Of a DNA stretch of 35,232 nucleotides, positions 1 through 7,199 are shown piece after piece (position 1 is the first letter of the stretch; each line of letters begins with the position of its first letter). A model generated the notes under the pieces. The model saw only the letters and a list, made by a program, of their open reading frames with translations, ran no database searches and had not been told where the DNA came from. The position numbers were made by a program, and so were the translations under genes. This stretch comes from Vicinamibacterales bacterium (GTDB lineage: Bacteria > Acidobacteriota > Vicinamibacteria > Vicinamibacterales > UBA8438): NCBI GenBank assembly GCA_958296065.1, contig CATQHX010000060.1:1-35232 (forward strand). Direction: 5' to 3'.

Positions 1-88
1 AGACCTGGCTGCGCGACTTCCCCTCGCCCTTCGCCAGCCGCTCGACCTGATCGAAAGTCTCGTCAGGAATGGAAACTGCCGTCTTCAT
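1..88 (-). CDS. Ribbon-helix-helix antitoxin, N-terminal part (runs off the window)
   Basis: The 29 visible residues begin MKTAVSIPDETFDQVERLAK and continue with GEGKSRSQV. This is the usual start of a CopG/MazE-type ribbon-helix-helix antitoxin: a short DNA-binding beta strand followed by the first helix. Proteins of this type bind their own promoter and neutralise a partner toxin, commonly MazF/PemK-like or PIN-type. The partner would lie beyond the left edge and cannot be seen. The ATG at 88-86 is chosen because it starts the RHH strand and sits 6 nt after a good -10 box, which implies a leaderless mRNA. A damaged copy of the same helix lies at 3286-3332. The family call is fairly secure. 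The toxin partner is inference. Confidence 0.75.
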   Translation of the reverse strand, partial: MKTAVSIPDETFDQVERLAKGEGKSRSQV

Positions 89-94
89 ACCCGC

Positions 95-100
95 AGTATA
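95..100 (-). promoter_or_regulatory. -10 box (TATACT) of a leaderless promoter
   Basis: On the minus strand TATACT is followed by exactly 6 nt (GCGGGT) and then the ATG of the antitoxin. Transcription would start at or next to the A of ATG, leaving no room for a Shine-Dalgarno site. No convincing -35 box is visible. The same spacing recurs at 898-903 and 1285-1290. Confidence 0.6.
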
Positions 101-250
101 ACCCCGGCCCGCGTGCGCTCGGGCCCGATCGCCATGGCCGGCCGGGCGGGCGGACCGCCGGCAGCACGCCGACGTCGGCAGCGCTCACGCCCTCCCGGAA
201 CCGAGCCGGAACCTGGGCGTGGTCATGGCACTCGACGGTCGAGTGAACCG

Positions 251-649
251 TCACGCGGGCAGCCGCCGGATGCCGGGCACGCCGTCGAAGCCGCGGTCGA
301 ACGAGAAGATCTCTTCCAGGTCGTGTTGCCGCATGACCGCTACGTGAACCGCATCGCGGGGCGACAGCGCCGGAGACCCGAGCACGACATCGCGCGCGCG
401 CTTCGACGTCTCCACCGTGATCGGAAAGACCTCGTCGACGGCGCCGAGAAGCGCGTCGAAGGCCGGCTGTATCGCATCGGGCCGGCCAATCGCGACGTAC
501 CGATGCAGGATCTCCTGCAGCACCTCGGCGTCGCTGACCAGCCGTCGATTGTCGATCACCAGGCGTTCGAGGAGCCGTTGCGCATCGGCCTTGTGCGGAT
601 GGGCGGCACCCACGAGGTACATCGGGACGTTCGAGTCGATCAGGATCAT
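251..649 (-). CDS. PIN-domain toxin, VapC-like ribonuclease
   Basis: The protein has 132 residues, the usual VapC length. It opens MILIDSNVPMYLVG, with the first PIN-domain acidic residue in LIDSNV. Further acidic positions are visible: E in DAEVLQEI (about 43-48), D in SPRDAVHVAVM (about 96), and D in SFDRGFDGV near the end. PIN toxins are Mg2+-dependent RNases that usually cut tRNA or mRNA in the cytoplasm. The ATG at 649 overlaps the stop of the upstream antitoxin (ATGA), so the two genes are translationally coupled in the normal antitoxin-toxin order. Longer upstream extensions in this frame are antisense to nothing useful and lack PIN similarity. It appears intact. The target RNA is unknown. 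Confidence 0.85.
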   Translation of the reverse strand: MILIDSNVPMYLVGAAHPHKADAQRLLERLVIDNRRLVSDAEVLQEILHRYVAIGRPDAIQPAFDALLGAVDEVFPITVETSKRARDVVLGSPALSPRDAVHVAVMRQHDLEEIFSFDRGFDGVPGIRRLPA

Positions 650-891
650 GACCGGTAGCCCGACTCGATCTCGCGCAGCATGCGATCGATGTCCGCGGTC
701 GGGAAGTCGTGCCGCGCGGCCGCCCGGATGGCGGCAAGCTTCCGGTCGAAGCCGCCCGACGCGGCATCGCGCCGGGCGCGGCGCAGCTTCTGGCGGACCC
801 ACTCCGACAGGGTGAGCCCGTCGCGCTCAGCCAGGCGGCGGCACTCGCCGACTTCCCGTTCGTCCATGACGACCTGCAGACGCATACTCAT
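646..891 (-). CDS. Ribbon-helix-helix VapB-like antitoxin
   Basis: The protein has 81 residues and begins MSMRLQVVMDEREVGECRRL, followed by AERDGLTLSEWVRQKLRRAR. That is a beta strand plus two helices of an RHH DNA-binding domain, followed by a basic linker and an acidic tail (FPTADIDRMLREIESGY) of the kind that wraps a PIN toxin. Its stop overlaps the toxin start, so the pair forms an antitoxin-toxin operon, probably autoregulated. The start at 891 is 6 nt after TATACT at 898-903. An alternative ATG two codons downstream is possible. A small inverted repeat, TATCGTGATA (902-911), overlaps the promoter and could be the operator. Function follows from the family and the operon layout. Confidence 0.82.
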   Translation of the reverse strand: MSMRLQVVMDEREVGECRRLAERDGLTLSEWVRQKLRRARRDAASGGFDRKLAAIRAAARHDFPTADIDRMLREIESGYRS

Positions 892-897
892 CGCGGT

Positions 898-911
898 AGT
901 ATATCGTGATA
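898..911 (-). promoter_or_regulatory. Leaderless -10 box and possible operator of the vapBC-like operon
   Basis: TATACT (898-903, minus strand) lies exactly 6 nt before the antitoxin ATG. It overlaps the inverted repeat TATC-GT-GATA (902-911), which could serve as an RHH autorepression site. The operator role is inferred from its position. Confidence 0.55.
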
Positions 912-944
912 CACGGAGAGCATACGGACCGCAGGCAGGACCGT

Positions 945-1088
945 GGCGGACGTTCCCGCGGAGACGACGGCAGCTCCACGGCGGACGTTCCCGCGGAGAC
1001 GACGGCAGCTCCACGGCGGCGGACGTTCCCGCGGGAGACGACGGCCGCCGCAAACGGCGGACGTCTCCGCGGAGACGTCGGCGGGCCC
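945..1088. repeat. Four tandem copies of a palindrome-centred 33-41-bp repeat
   Basis: Units start at about 945, 980, 1015 and 1056. Each holds a GGCGGACGT element followed by a TCCCGCGGAGACG or TCTCCGCGGAGACG half. The last copy contains the perfect 16-bp palindrome CGTCTCCGCGGAGACG (1067-1082). Units 1 and 2 are identical over 35 bp. The same palindrome recurs inside the downstream HNH gene (2354-2490 and near 2728). The array lies between the two divergent genes, so it could affect their expression. It is not a CRISPR array, because the intervals are themselves repeated. Confidence 0.8.
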
Positions 1089-1284
1089 TCGAGTCAGTGA
1101 CGAAAAAGGACTTGACACCCTCTGCGCCGGCACGACGACCGCGGTCCGGGATGCCGACTGCAAGTGCCTTCAGGCGGCCGGAGCGGCGCACTGCGGCTCG
1201 TGGCCGGCACCGCTGGACAGAAAACCCGATCCGGCGTCCGGACGACGCACCTGAGCTCTCTCAAGTGCTTGCAAAACAGGGGGT

Positions 1285-1290
1285 TACAAT
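1285..1290 (+). promoter_or_regulatory. -10 box (TACAAT) of a leaderless promoter for the HNH gene
   Basis: TACAAT, then six bases (GGATCC), then ATG at 1297. The geometry equals that of the two RHH antitoxin promoters on the other strand. There is no Shine-Dalgarno site before the ATG. No clear -35 box is seen. Confidence 0.6.
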
Positions 1291-1296
1291 GGATCC

Positions 1297-3285
1297 ATGA
1301 GCGTCGCCACACCTCCTCGACAGTGCGTTCGCAGTACGCCCGTTCACCTTGCCGCCGTCGTCGGCACGACCGCCGAATCCGCCTCCGTCGAAGCACCGCA
1401 ACCGGCGGACGGGTCGCGCGTCCCCACCGGCCCGGCGTCCATCGACGAACGCGGTACCGCCGAGTCCGGAGCCATGGAACCGGCTGAACCGGCGGGCGGG
1501 GCGCTGGTCCCCAGCGGCCCGGCGTCCATCGACGAGCACCGCGCGACGGTGCTGCGGCGCCGCGACGAGGCCGAGCGGCTCGGCAACGACATCGCCGAGC
1601 TGTCCGCCCGCATCCAGGCCGCCACCTACGAGCTGCTCGTCTTGATCCGCGCCTTCGACGAGCGGGAGGGCTGGAGCGGCTTCAGGTCCTGCGCCCACTG
1701 GCTCAACTGGAGGACCGGCCTGGCCCTGGGGGCGGCTCGCGAGAAGGTCCGGGTGGCGCGCGCCCTGGCAGACCTGCCGCTGCTGAGCGATGCGATGCGG
1801 CACGGACGCATCTCCTACTCGAAGGTCCGCGCGCTGACGCGGGTGGCGACGCCGGCGAACGAGCGCCGCCTGCTGCACTTCGCCGAGTGCGCCCCGGCGT
1901 CCTACGTCGAGCGGCTGGCGCGGGCCTGGTGCCGGGTGGACCGGGTGGAGGAGGCGGCCGACGAGCGGCGGCGCCACGAGCGGCGGCAACTGACCACCTG
2001 GGTCGACGACGACGGCATGGTCGTTATCCGCGGCCGGCTGTCGCCGGAGGTGGGCTCGGTAGTGCGGCGGGCTCTGGAAGCGGCCGGAGATCGGCTGTGG
2101 AAGGAGGTGTCGCGGGAAGAAGCGGCGGAGACCAGCTACGACCAGCTGCAGGCGGATGCGCTGGGGCTGATCGCCGAGAGCGCGCTGGCGGCGGACCTCG
2201 ACCGGGGAACGGCGGGGGATCGATATCAGGTGGTGCTGCACGTCGAGGCGGAGACGCTGCGGGCTGGAACGGGCGGGCGGGCGCCGGAGGTTGACGGGTT
2301 GGCGTCGTCGGCCGCGCCCTCGGTTACTCGCGGGTTGGCGCCATCGGCAGCCGTGGCGCACGTTTCCGCGGAGACGCCAGCGAATACTGCGGCGGACGTT
2401 TCCGCGTGGGTGCCGTCGGCAGCCGTGGCGCACGTTTCCGCGGAGACGCCAGCGAACACTGCGGCGGACGTTTCCGCGGAGACGTCGCGAATTGATAGGT
2501 CAGGCGCCGTCGCCGCTCCCCGATCGCCGCTCCCCGATTGGGCGCAGACACCGCGCGACCGGTCGCCGGCATCGATGGCGGCCGGCCCGGTGGGGACGGT
2601 GGGGACGATGGCGGCCGGCCCGGTGGGGACGGGGGCGGCCGGCCAGCCCGACGCGGGCGCTGCGCCGGCTCCCGCGACCCCGACTCCCCCGCTGACCGGG
2701 CACGCCGCTCTCGAGGACGCCGACGGGCTGCGCGTCTCCGCGGAGACCGCCCGCCGGATGGCGTGCGACGCCGGGGCGGTGGTCATGCATCACGCCGCGG
2801 ACGGCGCGGTCCTCGACGTGGGCCGCAAGACCCGCACCATCCCGCCGGCCCTGCGGCGGGCGCTGCAGGCGCGCGACGGACAGTGCCGCTTCCCCGGCTG
2901 CAACGCCCGGCGCTGCGACGCGCACCACGTCCGGCACTGGGCCGACGGCGGTCATACGCGGATCGACAACCTCGTCCTGCTCTGCCGCCGGCATCATCGG
3001 GCGGTCCACGAGGAGGGCTTCGCGGTGCGCATGGACGCAACGGGCGAGGCCGAGTTCCACTGGCCCGACGGCCGGCCGCTGCCCGCCGCGCCGCGCGCGC
3101 CGCAATGGAACGGGCCGCCGCTGGCCCCGACCGACGCCCGGCTGGACGCGGGCGGCATCGCGATCGGGCCGGATACCGCGACGCCGGACTGGCACGGCGA
3201 ACGGCTCGATCTGGTCTACGCGATAGACGTGCTATGGACGCCGCGGGATGCCGCCGGCGCGATGGCGACCGGCACACCCGCATAG
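1297..3285 (+). CDS. DUF222 / 13E12-repeat protein with C-terminal HNH endonuclease domain
   Basis: The protein has 662 residues. Residues 1-75 are low-complexity and contain a repeated GPASIDE motif. Residues about 80-340 match the all-helical DUF222 (13E12 repeat) region, with WSGFRSCAHWLNWRTGLALG and GRISYSKVRALTRVA. Residues about 345-450 are an Ala/Pro/Gly-rich linker containing HVSAETPANTAADVSAE repeats. The HNH nuclease is at about 520-575: the CRFPGC cysteines, DAHHVRHWADGG, DNLVLLCRRHH. Such proteins occur in multiple copies in actinobacteria and some other phyla. Their role is poorly known, but they are thought to be mobile or homing-like nucleases. The start is set by the -10 box 6 nt upstream. 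The 72-bp linker duplication carries the same palindrome as the upstream repeat array. The HNH zinc-type cysteines and histidines all look intact. Confidence 0.9.
   Translation: MSVATPPRQCVRSTPVHLAAVVGTTAESASVEAPQPADGSRVPTGPASIDERGTAESGAMEPAEPAGGALVPSGPASIDEHRATVLRRRDEAERLGNDIAELSARIQAATYELLVLIRAFDEREGWSGFRSCAHWLNWRTGLALGAAREKVRVARALADLPLLSDAMRHGRISYSKVRALTRVATPANERRLLHFAECAPASYVERLARAWCRVDRVEEAADERRRHERRQLTTWVDDDGMVVIRGRLSPEVGSVVRRALEAAGDRLWKEVSREEAAETSYDQLQADALGLIAESALAADLDRGTAGDRYQVVLHVEAETLRAGTGGRAPEVDGLASSAAPSVTRGLAPSAAVAHVSAETPANTAADVSAWVPSAAVAHVSAETPANTAADVSAETSRIDRSGAVAAPRSPLPDWAQTPRDRSPASMAAGPVGTVGTMAAGPVGTGAAGQPDAGAAPAPATPTPPLTGHAALEDADGLRVSAETARRMACDAGAVVMHHAADGAVLDVGRKTRTIPPALRRALQARDGQCRFPGCNARRCDAHHVRHWADGGHTRIDNLVLLCRRHHRAVHEEGFAVRMDATGEAEFHWPDGRPLPAAPRAPQWNGPPLAPTDARLDAGGIAIGPDTATPDWHGERLDLVYAIDVLWTPRDAAGAMATGTPA
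2341..2484 (+). repeat. 72-bp tandem duplication inside the HNH gene
   Basis: Two nearly identical 72-bp units (2341-2412 and 2413-2484) encode 24 residues each, with the core AHVSAETPANTAADVSA. Each unit holds two copies of ACGTTTCCGCG, most followed by GAGACG, which is the arm of the palindrome found upstream at 945-1088. The repeat keeps the reading frame. Confidence 0.85.
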
Positions 3286-3332
3286 CTGCGCAACTTCCCC
3301 TCGCCTTTCGCCGTTCGCTCGACCTGGCCGGG
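3286..3332 (-). pseudogene. Remnant of the RHH antitoxin helix
   Basis: On the minus strand this stretch reads GQVERTAKGEGKLRS. It nearly matches DQVERLAKGEGKSRS encoded at 5-48, and the DNA is also similar. The start codon and the rest of the domain are absent. It abuts the stop codon of the HNH gene, so antitoxin sequence flanks the HNH/VapBC block on both sides. Either a duplication or an insertion into an antitoxin gene could explain this. Confidence 0.6.
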
Positions 3333-3431
3333 GCGCCGCCATGCGCCGGCCGCCAGCGGCGTCGGGCCGCGGACACCCGAATCGCCGCGCGTCAAGTGCA
3401 TTCCCGTTGGCGCGCATCGGTCGGGGCACCA

Positions 3432-3614
3432 TCATCGGCGCACCGGCCGGCGGGCGAGAATCATGGACGTCGCGCGCCGCTCGCGTTGCATGCGATCCAG
3501 CACGGCGGCGACAGCGAGCGTGTCGGGTTGCCGCGGCTGCCCCCGGAGCGTCGCCAGCCCCCAGCCGATGACCCCGCCGAAGCCGACGCCCGCCAGGAAC
3601 AGGATGACTCCCAT
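3432..3614 (-). CDS. Small single-pass membrane protein, unknown function
   Basis: The ORF has 60 codons. The first 22 residues (MGVILFLAGVGFGGVIGWGL) form one strongly hydrophobic, glycine-rich helix. A basic tail follows: AVAAVLDRMQRERRATSM and ILARRPVRR. The likely orientation is N-out with the basic tail in the cytoplasm. The ATG at 3614 is preferred over the longer frame, because the upstream part is not protein-like. There is no good Shine-Dalgarno site. No family is recognised. It could be an isolated orphan or a chance ORF. Confidence 0.4.
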   Translation of the reverse strand: MGVILFLAGVGFGGVIGWGLATLRGQPRQPDTLAVAAVLDRMQRERRATSMILARRPVRR

Positions 3615-3772
3615 AGCAGTGTAGTGACCCCGCCCCGAGAGGTTGGGTTGAGCGCGCCGTGTTCGCCACACGGGGAACACGCTCGTGGACTCTCGAGGAC
3701 GGGGATCAACCACTTCTATCGGCTGGCCCGCCGTTGTCCTGTAGCCCGCGCGCGCGGGGGGTGGCGCGACTC

Positions 3773-4040
3773 CTAGAAGCCCAGCGAGGCGGCGACCCTG
3801 CCGCCGCCGGGAAGCGGGGTCAGATCCAGGTTCGCGGCCCGCGGCCAGAGCAGGCCGAGCAGCGCGCCGGCGGCCAGCAGGCCCGCCCCGCCGTAGCGCA
3901 TCGCCTTCCGGTCGCCGAACGTCTCCCGGACGTAAGAGGCCGGGGCGAACCGCCCCTCATAGACCACGAGCCCGCCGGCGGCCAGGATGCGGATGAGCTC
4001 GGCCTGACCGGCCGCGAAGCCCTCCGCATGGATCGTCCCG
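3773..4040 (-). pseudogene. C-terminal remnant of a membrane-protein paralogue (copy of the 15100-15837 gene)
   Basis: The translated remnant runs from AEGFAAGQAELIRI through VVYEGRFAPASYVRETF to DRKAMRYGGAGLLAAGALLG and ends GGGRVAASLGF. It aligns almost residue for residue with the last 85 residues of the intact protein at 15100-15837. The signal peptide and first 160 residues are missing. It follows directly after the 3' end of the dehydrogenase remnant, so gene order is kept from the intact locus. It is almost certainly non-functional. Confidence 0.75.
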
Positions 4041-4395
4041 TCAGCACTGGCAGTCGAGCGCGAACGCCAGGACGCGGTTGCCGGCGTCGGGAAACTCCGG
4101 CCGCGGCTCGAGCTGCAGGGCGACGTACTGGACGCCGCGAACCGCGTAGGACACCGCGACGCTCGACTCGCCGCCGGACGTGCCCACCATCACCTTGCCG
4201 TCGACCACCAGCGGCGCCAGGGTGATGTAGTAGCCGTGCCGGTAGTACGCGACGGCTCGCTCCCAGACCATCTCGCCCGTCGTCGCCTCCAGCGCCACCA
4301 CGCGCGCGTCGAGGGTGCCGACGTAGACCAGGTCGTCGTACAGCGCCACCCCCGGTTGGTGGAATGCGGCCGCCGCACGTCGGCGGGGAACCTGA
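4041..4395 (-). pseudogene. Collapsed copy of the PQQ-dependent dehydrogenase
   Basis: This is a short relative of the intact gene at 15871-17667. It keeps a block matching VALYDDLVYVGTLDARVVAL and YYITLAPLVVDGKVMVGTSG. It then jumps directly to SYAVRGVQYVALQLEPRPEF and ends in AFALDCQC. About 330 internal residues, which include the catalytic and PQQ-contact segments, are deleted. Upstream of GVALYDD the matching sequence FPADVRRPHSTNRG is in another frame, so a frameshift is also present. It cannot encode an active enzyme. Confidence 0.8.
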
Positions 4396-4506
4396 CGCAG
4401 CAGCCAATTGACTGCACTTGAGGGCCGGCCCCGGCCATGGTAGCTTCGGAAGACGGCGCACGGCATGAGCGGTGGGGCGCGTTACCCCGACGGTCGGTCG
4501 AGCGGG

Positions 4507-4584
4507 CAGAACGCAAGGAAGTTCGCGAACTGCTTCGGCTGCACTATCGAGGATCTGTTTCCGCGAGAGCCCGACCCTGACTGA
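4507..4584 (+). pseudogene. Possible tail of an XRE-type helix-turn-helix regulator
   Basis: The frame reads NARKFANCFGCTIEDLFPRE and stops soon after. The pattern (small alpha-helix, LGC-T/S-x-E-DLF) matches the last helix of Cro/C1-type HTH domains. The N-terminal helices are not present in frame. The match is short and this is a tentative call. Confidence 0.3.
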
Positions 4585-4710
4585 CGATCGGTCCTTGCGC
4601 ATGTCCTCGCGCAACTCCTCGATTTGGCTGCCGAGGTTCACGAAGAGAGGAGGGTGGAACGGCCTGAACGGTGGCGGTCCCAAGCGGCCCCCGCGTGCCA
4701 GGCTGGCTGT

Positions 4711-4941
4711 ATGGATGCCCTGACGCCCTGGCTTGTGCCAGCGCTGCTTGTCGCGCTTTTCACGTGGCTGCGGCTCGACGTTCGCGAGCAGGGGCGTGCG
4801 TTGAACGGCCGGATGGATGCCCTGAACAAGCGCTTCGACGACGTGAATCGCGGGCTGGCTGACCTGCGTGAACGGATGGCCAAGCTCGAGGGTTCGCTCG
4901 ACGGGTTCCTGGCCGGCCGCCGCGACCGCGACGCGGCCTGA
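4711..4941 (+). CDS. Small membrane-anchored coiled-coil protein
   Basis: The protein has 76 residues. An N-terminal hydrophobic segment (LTPWLVPALLVALFTWLRL) is followed by a charged heptad-type helix (GRMDALNKRFDDVNRGLADL, RERMAKLEGSLDG). The layout, one membrane helix plus a coiled coil, is common in orphan proteins beside other genes. No catalytic motif is present. The ATG at 4711 is chosen because it precedes the hydrophobic helix, and the longer frame upstream is not protein-like. It resembles the gene at 8195-8503 in design but not in sequence, and there the anchor is C-terminal. Function is unknown. Confidence 0.6.
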   Translation: MDALTPWLVPALLVALFTWLRLDVREQGRALNGRMDALNKRFDDVNRGLADLRERMAKLEGSLDGFLAGRRDRDAA

Positions 4942-5056
4942 ACCACCGTCCAGGCCGACGGCGCGCCCATCTCGGGGCGGCCGCATGCCGCAGCCCTGCC
5001 CCCTTCCGCCAACCTGCCGTACCGCACGGCGGTCACCGGCGCGTTCGATGGCGCAC

Positions 5057-5092
5057 AAAAAAAACGGCCCCCGGCCGAAGCCGGGAGCCGTT
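5057..5092 (-). terminator. Rho-independent terminator
   Basis: Reading the minus strand there is a 13-bp stem (arms 5080-5092 and 5063-5075, one mismatch) closed by a UUCG tetraloop, then eight T residues (5064-5057). It lies 35 bp after the stop of the secreted-protein gene at 5127-5786 and is a textbook intrinsic terminator for it. Confidence 0.93.
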
Positions 5093-5126
5093 CCGTTGCA
5101 CGTTGCAGCGTGATCAGTCGTCCGTG

Positions 5127-5786
5127 CTACGCACGACGGCGGAGCCACGCGCCGCGACCGGCCAGCAGGAGGCCGAGGAAGCCGATGCCCACCAGCGGCA
5201 GCGCGGGGGCGTCGGTCGTTTCGGTCATCATGCCAGACGACATCAGCGCGGCGTAAGCGGCCCTCACACGGCCTTCCTGCGCTGTCGTAAGACTCCGCAG
5301 GGCATCGGGGAATTCGGTTCCGCCGTCGTCCTCACCGATCGCGACCTGCTTTGCCTCTTGGTTCAGAGCCGCCCACCAACCAGGCGCACTGATGAGTTCG
5401 TCGGTGGGCTTGCGCGTGATCCCCCCTACGTCTCGGGTGGCTACGGCCTTGAGTGCATCCTGCTCAGGCTTCCCCAGACCGTCCCACATGTGGCACCACT
5501 GCCGCTCGCCGTCGGTGTTGCCGTCGGTGCCGTCATTGGAAACGTCCTCTTCACCGGCCATGACGTGCGGTGTGGTGAAGTCAGCGCCGCCCAAACCATC
5601 GGTCGAGGCTGCATTGACGGCACCAACCATGTACCGACAGTTCAAGGAATCCCACCAGCCCATGTAGTTCTGGAGGTCCGACCCCTGCGCCGCAGCCGAA
5701 CCGGCGAACACGCCGAGGCCAACGAGCACCATGATGGCCGTGGCCAAGGTGTGCCCCATCCAGGGCAGGTTCTTTGTCTTACGCAT
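5127..5786 (-). CDS. Secreted or envelope protein with C-terminal anchor, unknown function
   Basis: The protein has 219 residues. Residues 1-34 form a signal peptide (basic start MRKTKNLPW, hydrophobic core ATAIMVLVGLGVFAG, AAAQ-like cleavage site). The mature part is acidic and rich in Trp, Asp and Gly, with two cysteines (SLNCRYM and QWCHMW) that could form a disulphide. The C-terminus is APALPLVGIGFLGLLLAG followed by RGAWLRRRA: a short proline motif, a membrane helix and an arginine cluster. That is the architecture of CTERM-type sorting tails. A purine-rich Shine-Dalgarno stretch (AGGAAAGGGA) precedes the ATG. The gene is monocistronic, with its own terminator. The exact sorting family cannot be assigned by eye. 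Confidence 0.8.
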   Translation of the reverse strand: MRKTKNLPWMGHTLATAIMVLVGLGVFAGSAAAQGSDLQNYMGWWDSLNCRYMVGAVNAASTDGLGGADFTTPHVMAGEEDVSNDGTDGNTDGERQWCHMWDGLGKPEQDALKAVATRDVGGITRKPTDELISAPGWWAALNQEAKQVAIGEDDGGTEFPDALRSLTTAQEGRVRAAYAALMSSGMMTETTDAPALPLVGIGFLGLLLAGRGAWLRRRA

Positions 5787-5940
5787 GCGTGGTTCCCTTT
5801 CCTTTCTGTCTGCGGCCCACCGGGAACCACCACACGGAATGTCTGCATTGGTCCGAACCTGTCCGCAGACATCCGCTAACTAGCCTGTATTCAGTCACTT
5901 CCGTCCGCTCTTCGCATCCGTAGCCGACCCGCAGAATCCG

Positions 5941-5982
5941 TTGACATCGCCCCGCCTATGGGGGTTAAACTGGGGGTTAAAC
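5941..5982 (+). promoter_or_regulatory. Integrase promoter with a tandem 12-bp direct repeat
   Basis: TTGACA (5941-5946) is followed 18 bp later by TTAAAC (5965-5970). The sequence TGGGGGTTAAAC occurs twice in tandem (5959-5970 and 5971-5982), covering the -10 region and start point. The repeat could be a repressor or excisionase (arm-type) binding site for integrase autoregulation. The role is inferred from position. Confidence 0.5.
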
Positions 5983-6005
5983 CGATAGAGGCGAGGATCT
6001 GCCCG

Positions 6006-7199
6006 ATGCCCAGACTGACGAGATCGATGATCACAGCGCTCCAACCCGTCGTCGTGGACGACACACCGAAGATGCGCCGCTACCGCGACAGTAGCGAGCC
6101 GACACTGCTGATCGCGGTTGCCCCCGGCGGTAGTAAGTCGTGGATTCAGAGGATCATGATCTGTGGCAAGAGACATGACATCGGTCTCGGCCCGTGGCCG
6201 TTGACTTCCATCCGCCAAGCGCGGGAGATGGCCCTAGAAAACCGACGCATGGCCCTCCGGGGCGATAACCCGCTGGCCAGTCGCCAAGCGAAAGCCCAGA
6301 AGTCCGTTGTCACTTTCCGGACCGCGGCCGAGAAGTACCACGCCGCCAACCGTGCGAAGTGGAAGACAGAGGACTCCGCGTCTCGATTCCTGGGAAGTCT
6401 GACCAAGCACGTCTTTCCCCGCATCGGTAGCGCCCCGGTCGACCAGATCGCCGGCACTGAAATACTCGGCTGCCTGCTGCCGGTATGGACTCGCACGCCA
6501 TCAGTAGGACGCCGACTAAAGCAGCGCATGTCCCTTGTCTTCGACTACTGCCAAGCACACGGCTATACGAAAGTGAACCCGTGCAACGGCATCGAGGCAG
6601 CACTGCCCGCACGAGAGGCAACGGTCACGCATCATCGCGCACTGCCCTATTCGCAGGTTCCGGCGGCGCTCCGGACGATAGCCGACGCTGACAGCGTTCT
6701 ACCCATCGTCCGGGCGTGCTTCGCGTTTCTGGTACTGACCGCGGTACGCAGCGCAGAGGCGCGCGGCGCACGCTGGCGAGAGTTTGATCTTGAGGCGCGA
6801 GAATGGCGTATACCATCCGAAAGGATGAAAGCAGATCGCGAGCATCGGGTACCCTTGTCGAGTGCGGTTATGGACATTCTGCACAGCGTCAGGCCCGCGA
6901 CCCCGCGAGACGCCGCGCTAGTATTCCCATCGCCATACGCCGGCAAACAGCTATGCGACATGACCGTGCTTCGCTGCCTTAAAGCTGTCGGTTTGACAAG
7001 CGCAACGACCGTCCACGGGTTCCGCTCTAGCTTCAGGGATTGGGCAGCCGAAAAAAGCCGGCATACTCGCGACGTGATCGAGACTGCACTAGCCCACACT
7101 GTCGGCAGCGAAGTCGAACGCTCCTATGCTCGTTCCGACCTTTTCGAGCAACGTCGTGACCTTATGGAGAAATGGGGGAACTATGCGACTACCCGCTAG
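6006..7199 (+). CDS. P4-type tyrosine integrase
   Basis: The protein has 397 residues and is full length. The N-terminus (MPRLTRSMITAL through ROUGHLY residue 90) is the arm-binding DUF4102-type domain. Residues about 100-190 are the SAM-like core-binding domain. The catalytic domain has the first Arg in TAVRSAEARG (near 247), Lys in SERMKADREHRVPL, the HxxR box in HGFRSSFRDWA (near 337), His in ALAHTVG, and the nucleophile Tyr in ERSYARSDLFEQRR (near 373). It performs site-specific integration and excision of a genomic island. The second ATG (6006) is preferred because MPRLTRS is the normal P4 integrase start. No tRNA target or att core was found next to it. A related truncated integrase lies at 10661-11530. 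Confidence 0.93.
   Translation: MPRLTRSMITALQPVVVDDTPKMRRYRDSSEPTLLIAVAPGGSKSWIQRIMICGKRHDIGLGPWPLTSIRQAREMALENRRMALRGDNPLASRQAKAQKSVVTFRTAAEKYHAANRAKWKTEDSASRFLGSLTKHVFPRIGSAPVDQIAGTEILGCLLPVWTRTPSVGRRLKQRMSLVFDYCQAHGYTKVNPCNGIEAALPAREATVTHHRALPYSQVPAALRTIADADSVLPIVRACFAFLVLTAVRSAEARGARWREFDLEAREWRIPSERMKADREHRVPLSSAVMDILHSVRPATPRDAALVFPSPYAGKQLCDMTVLRCLKAVGLTSATTVHGFRSSFRDWAAEKSRHTRDVIETALAHTVGSEVERSYARSDLFEQRRDLMEKWGNYATTR

Noticed and set aside
945..1088. CRISPR array upstream of the HNH gene
   Set aside because: The intervals between palindromes are themselves repeated, too short for spacers, and no cas genes are present.
1261..5148. Long open frames antisense or out of frame to the HNH gene and the 3.8-5.1 kb region (390-442 codons)
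   Set aside because: They are shadows caused by high GC content: Arg/Pro/Gly/Ala-rich, without domains, and they overlap well-supported genes.
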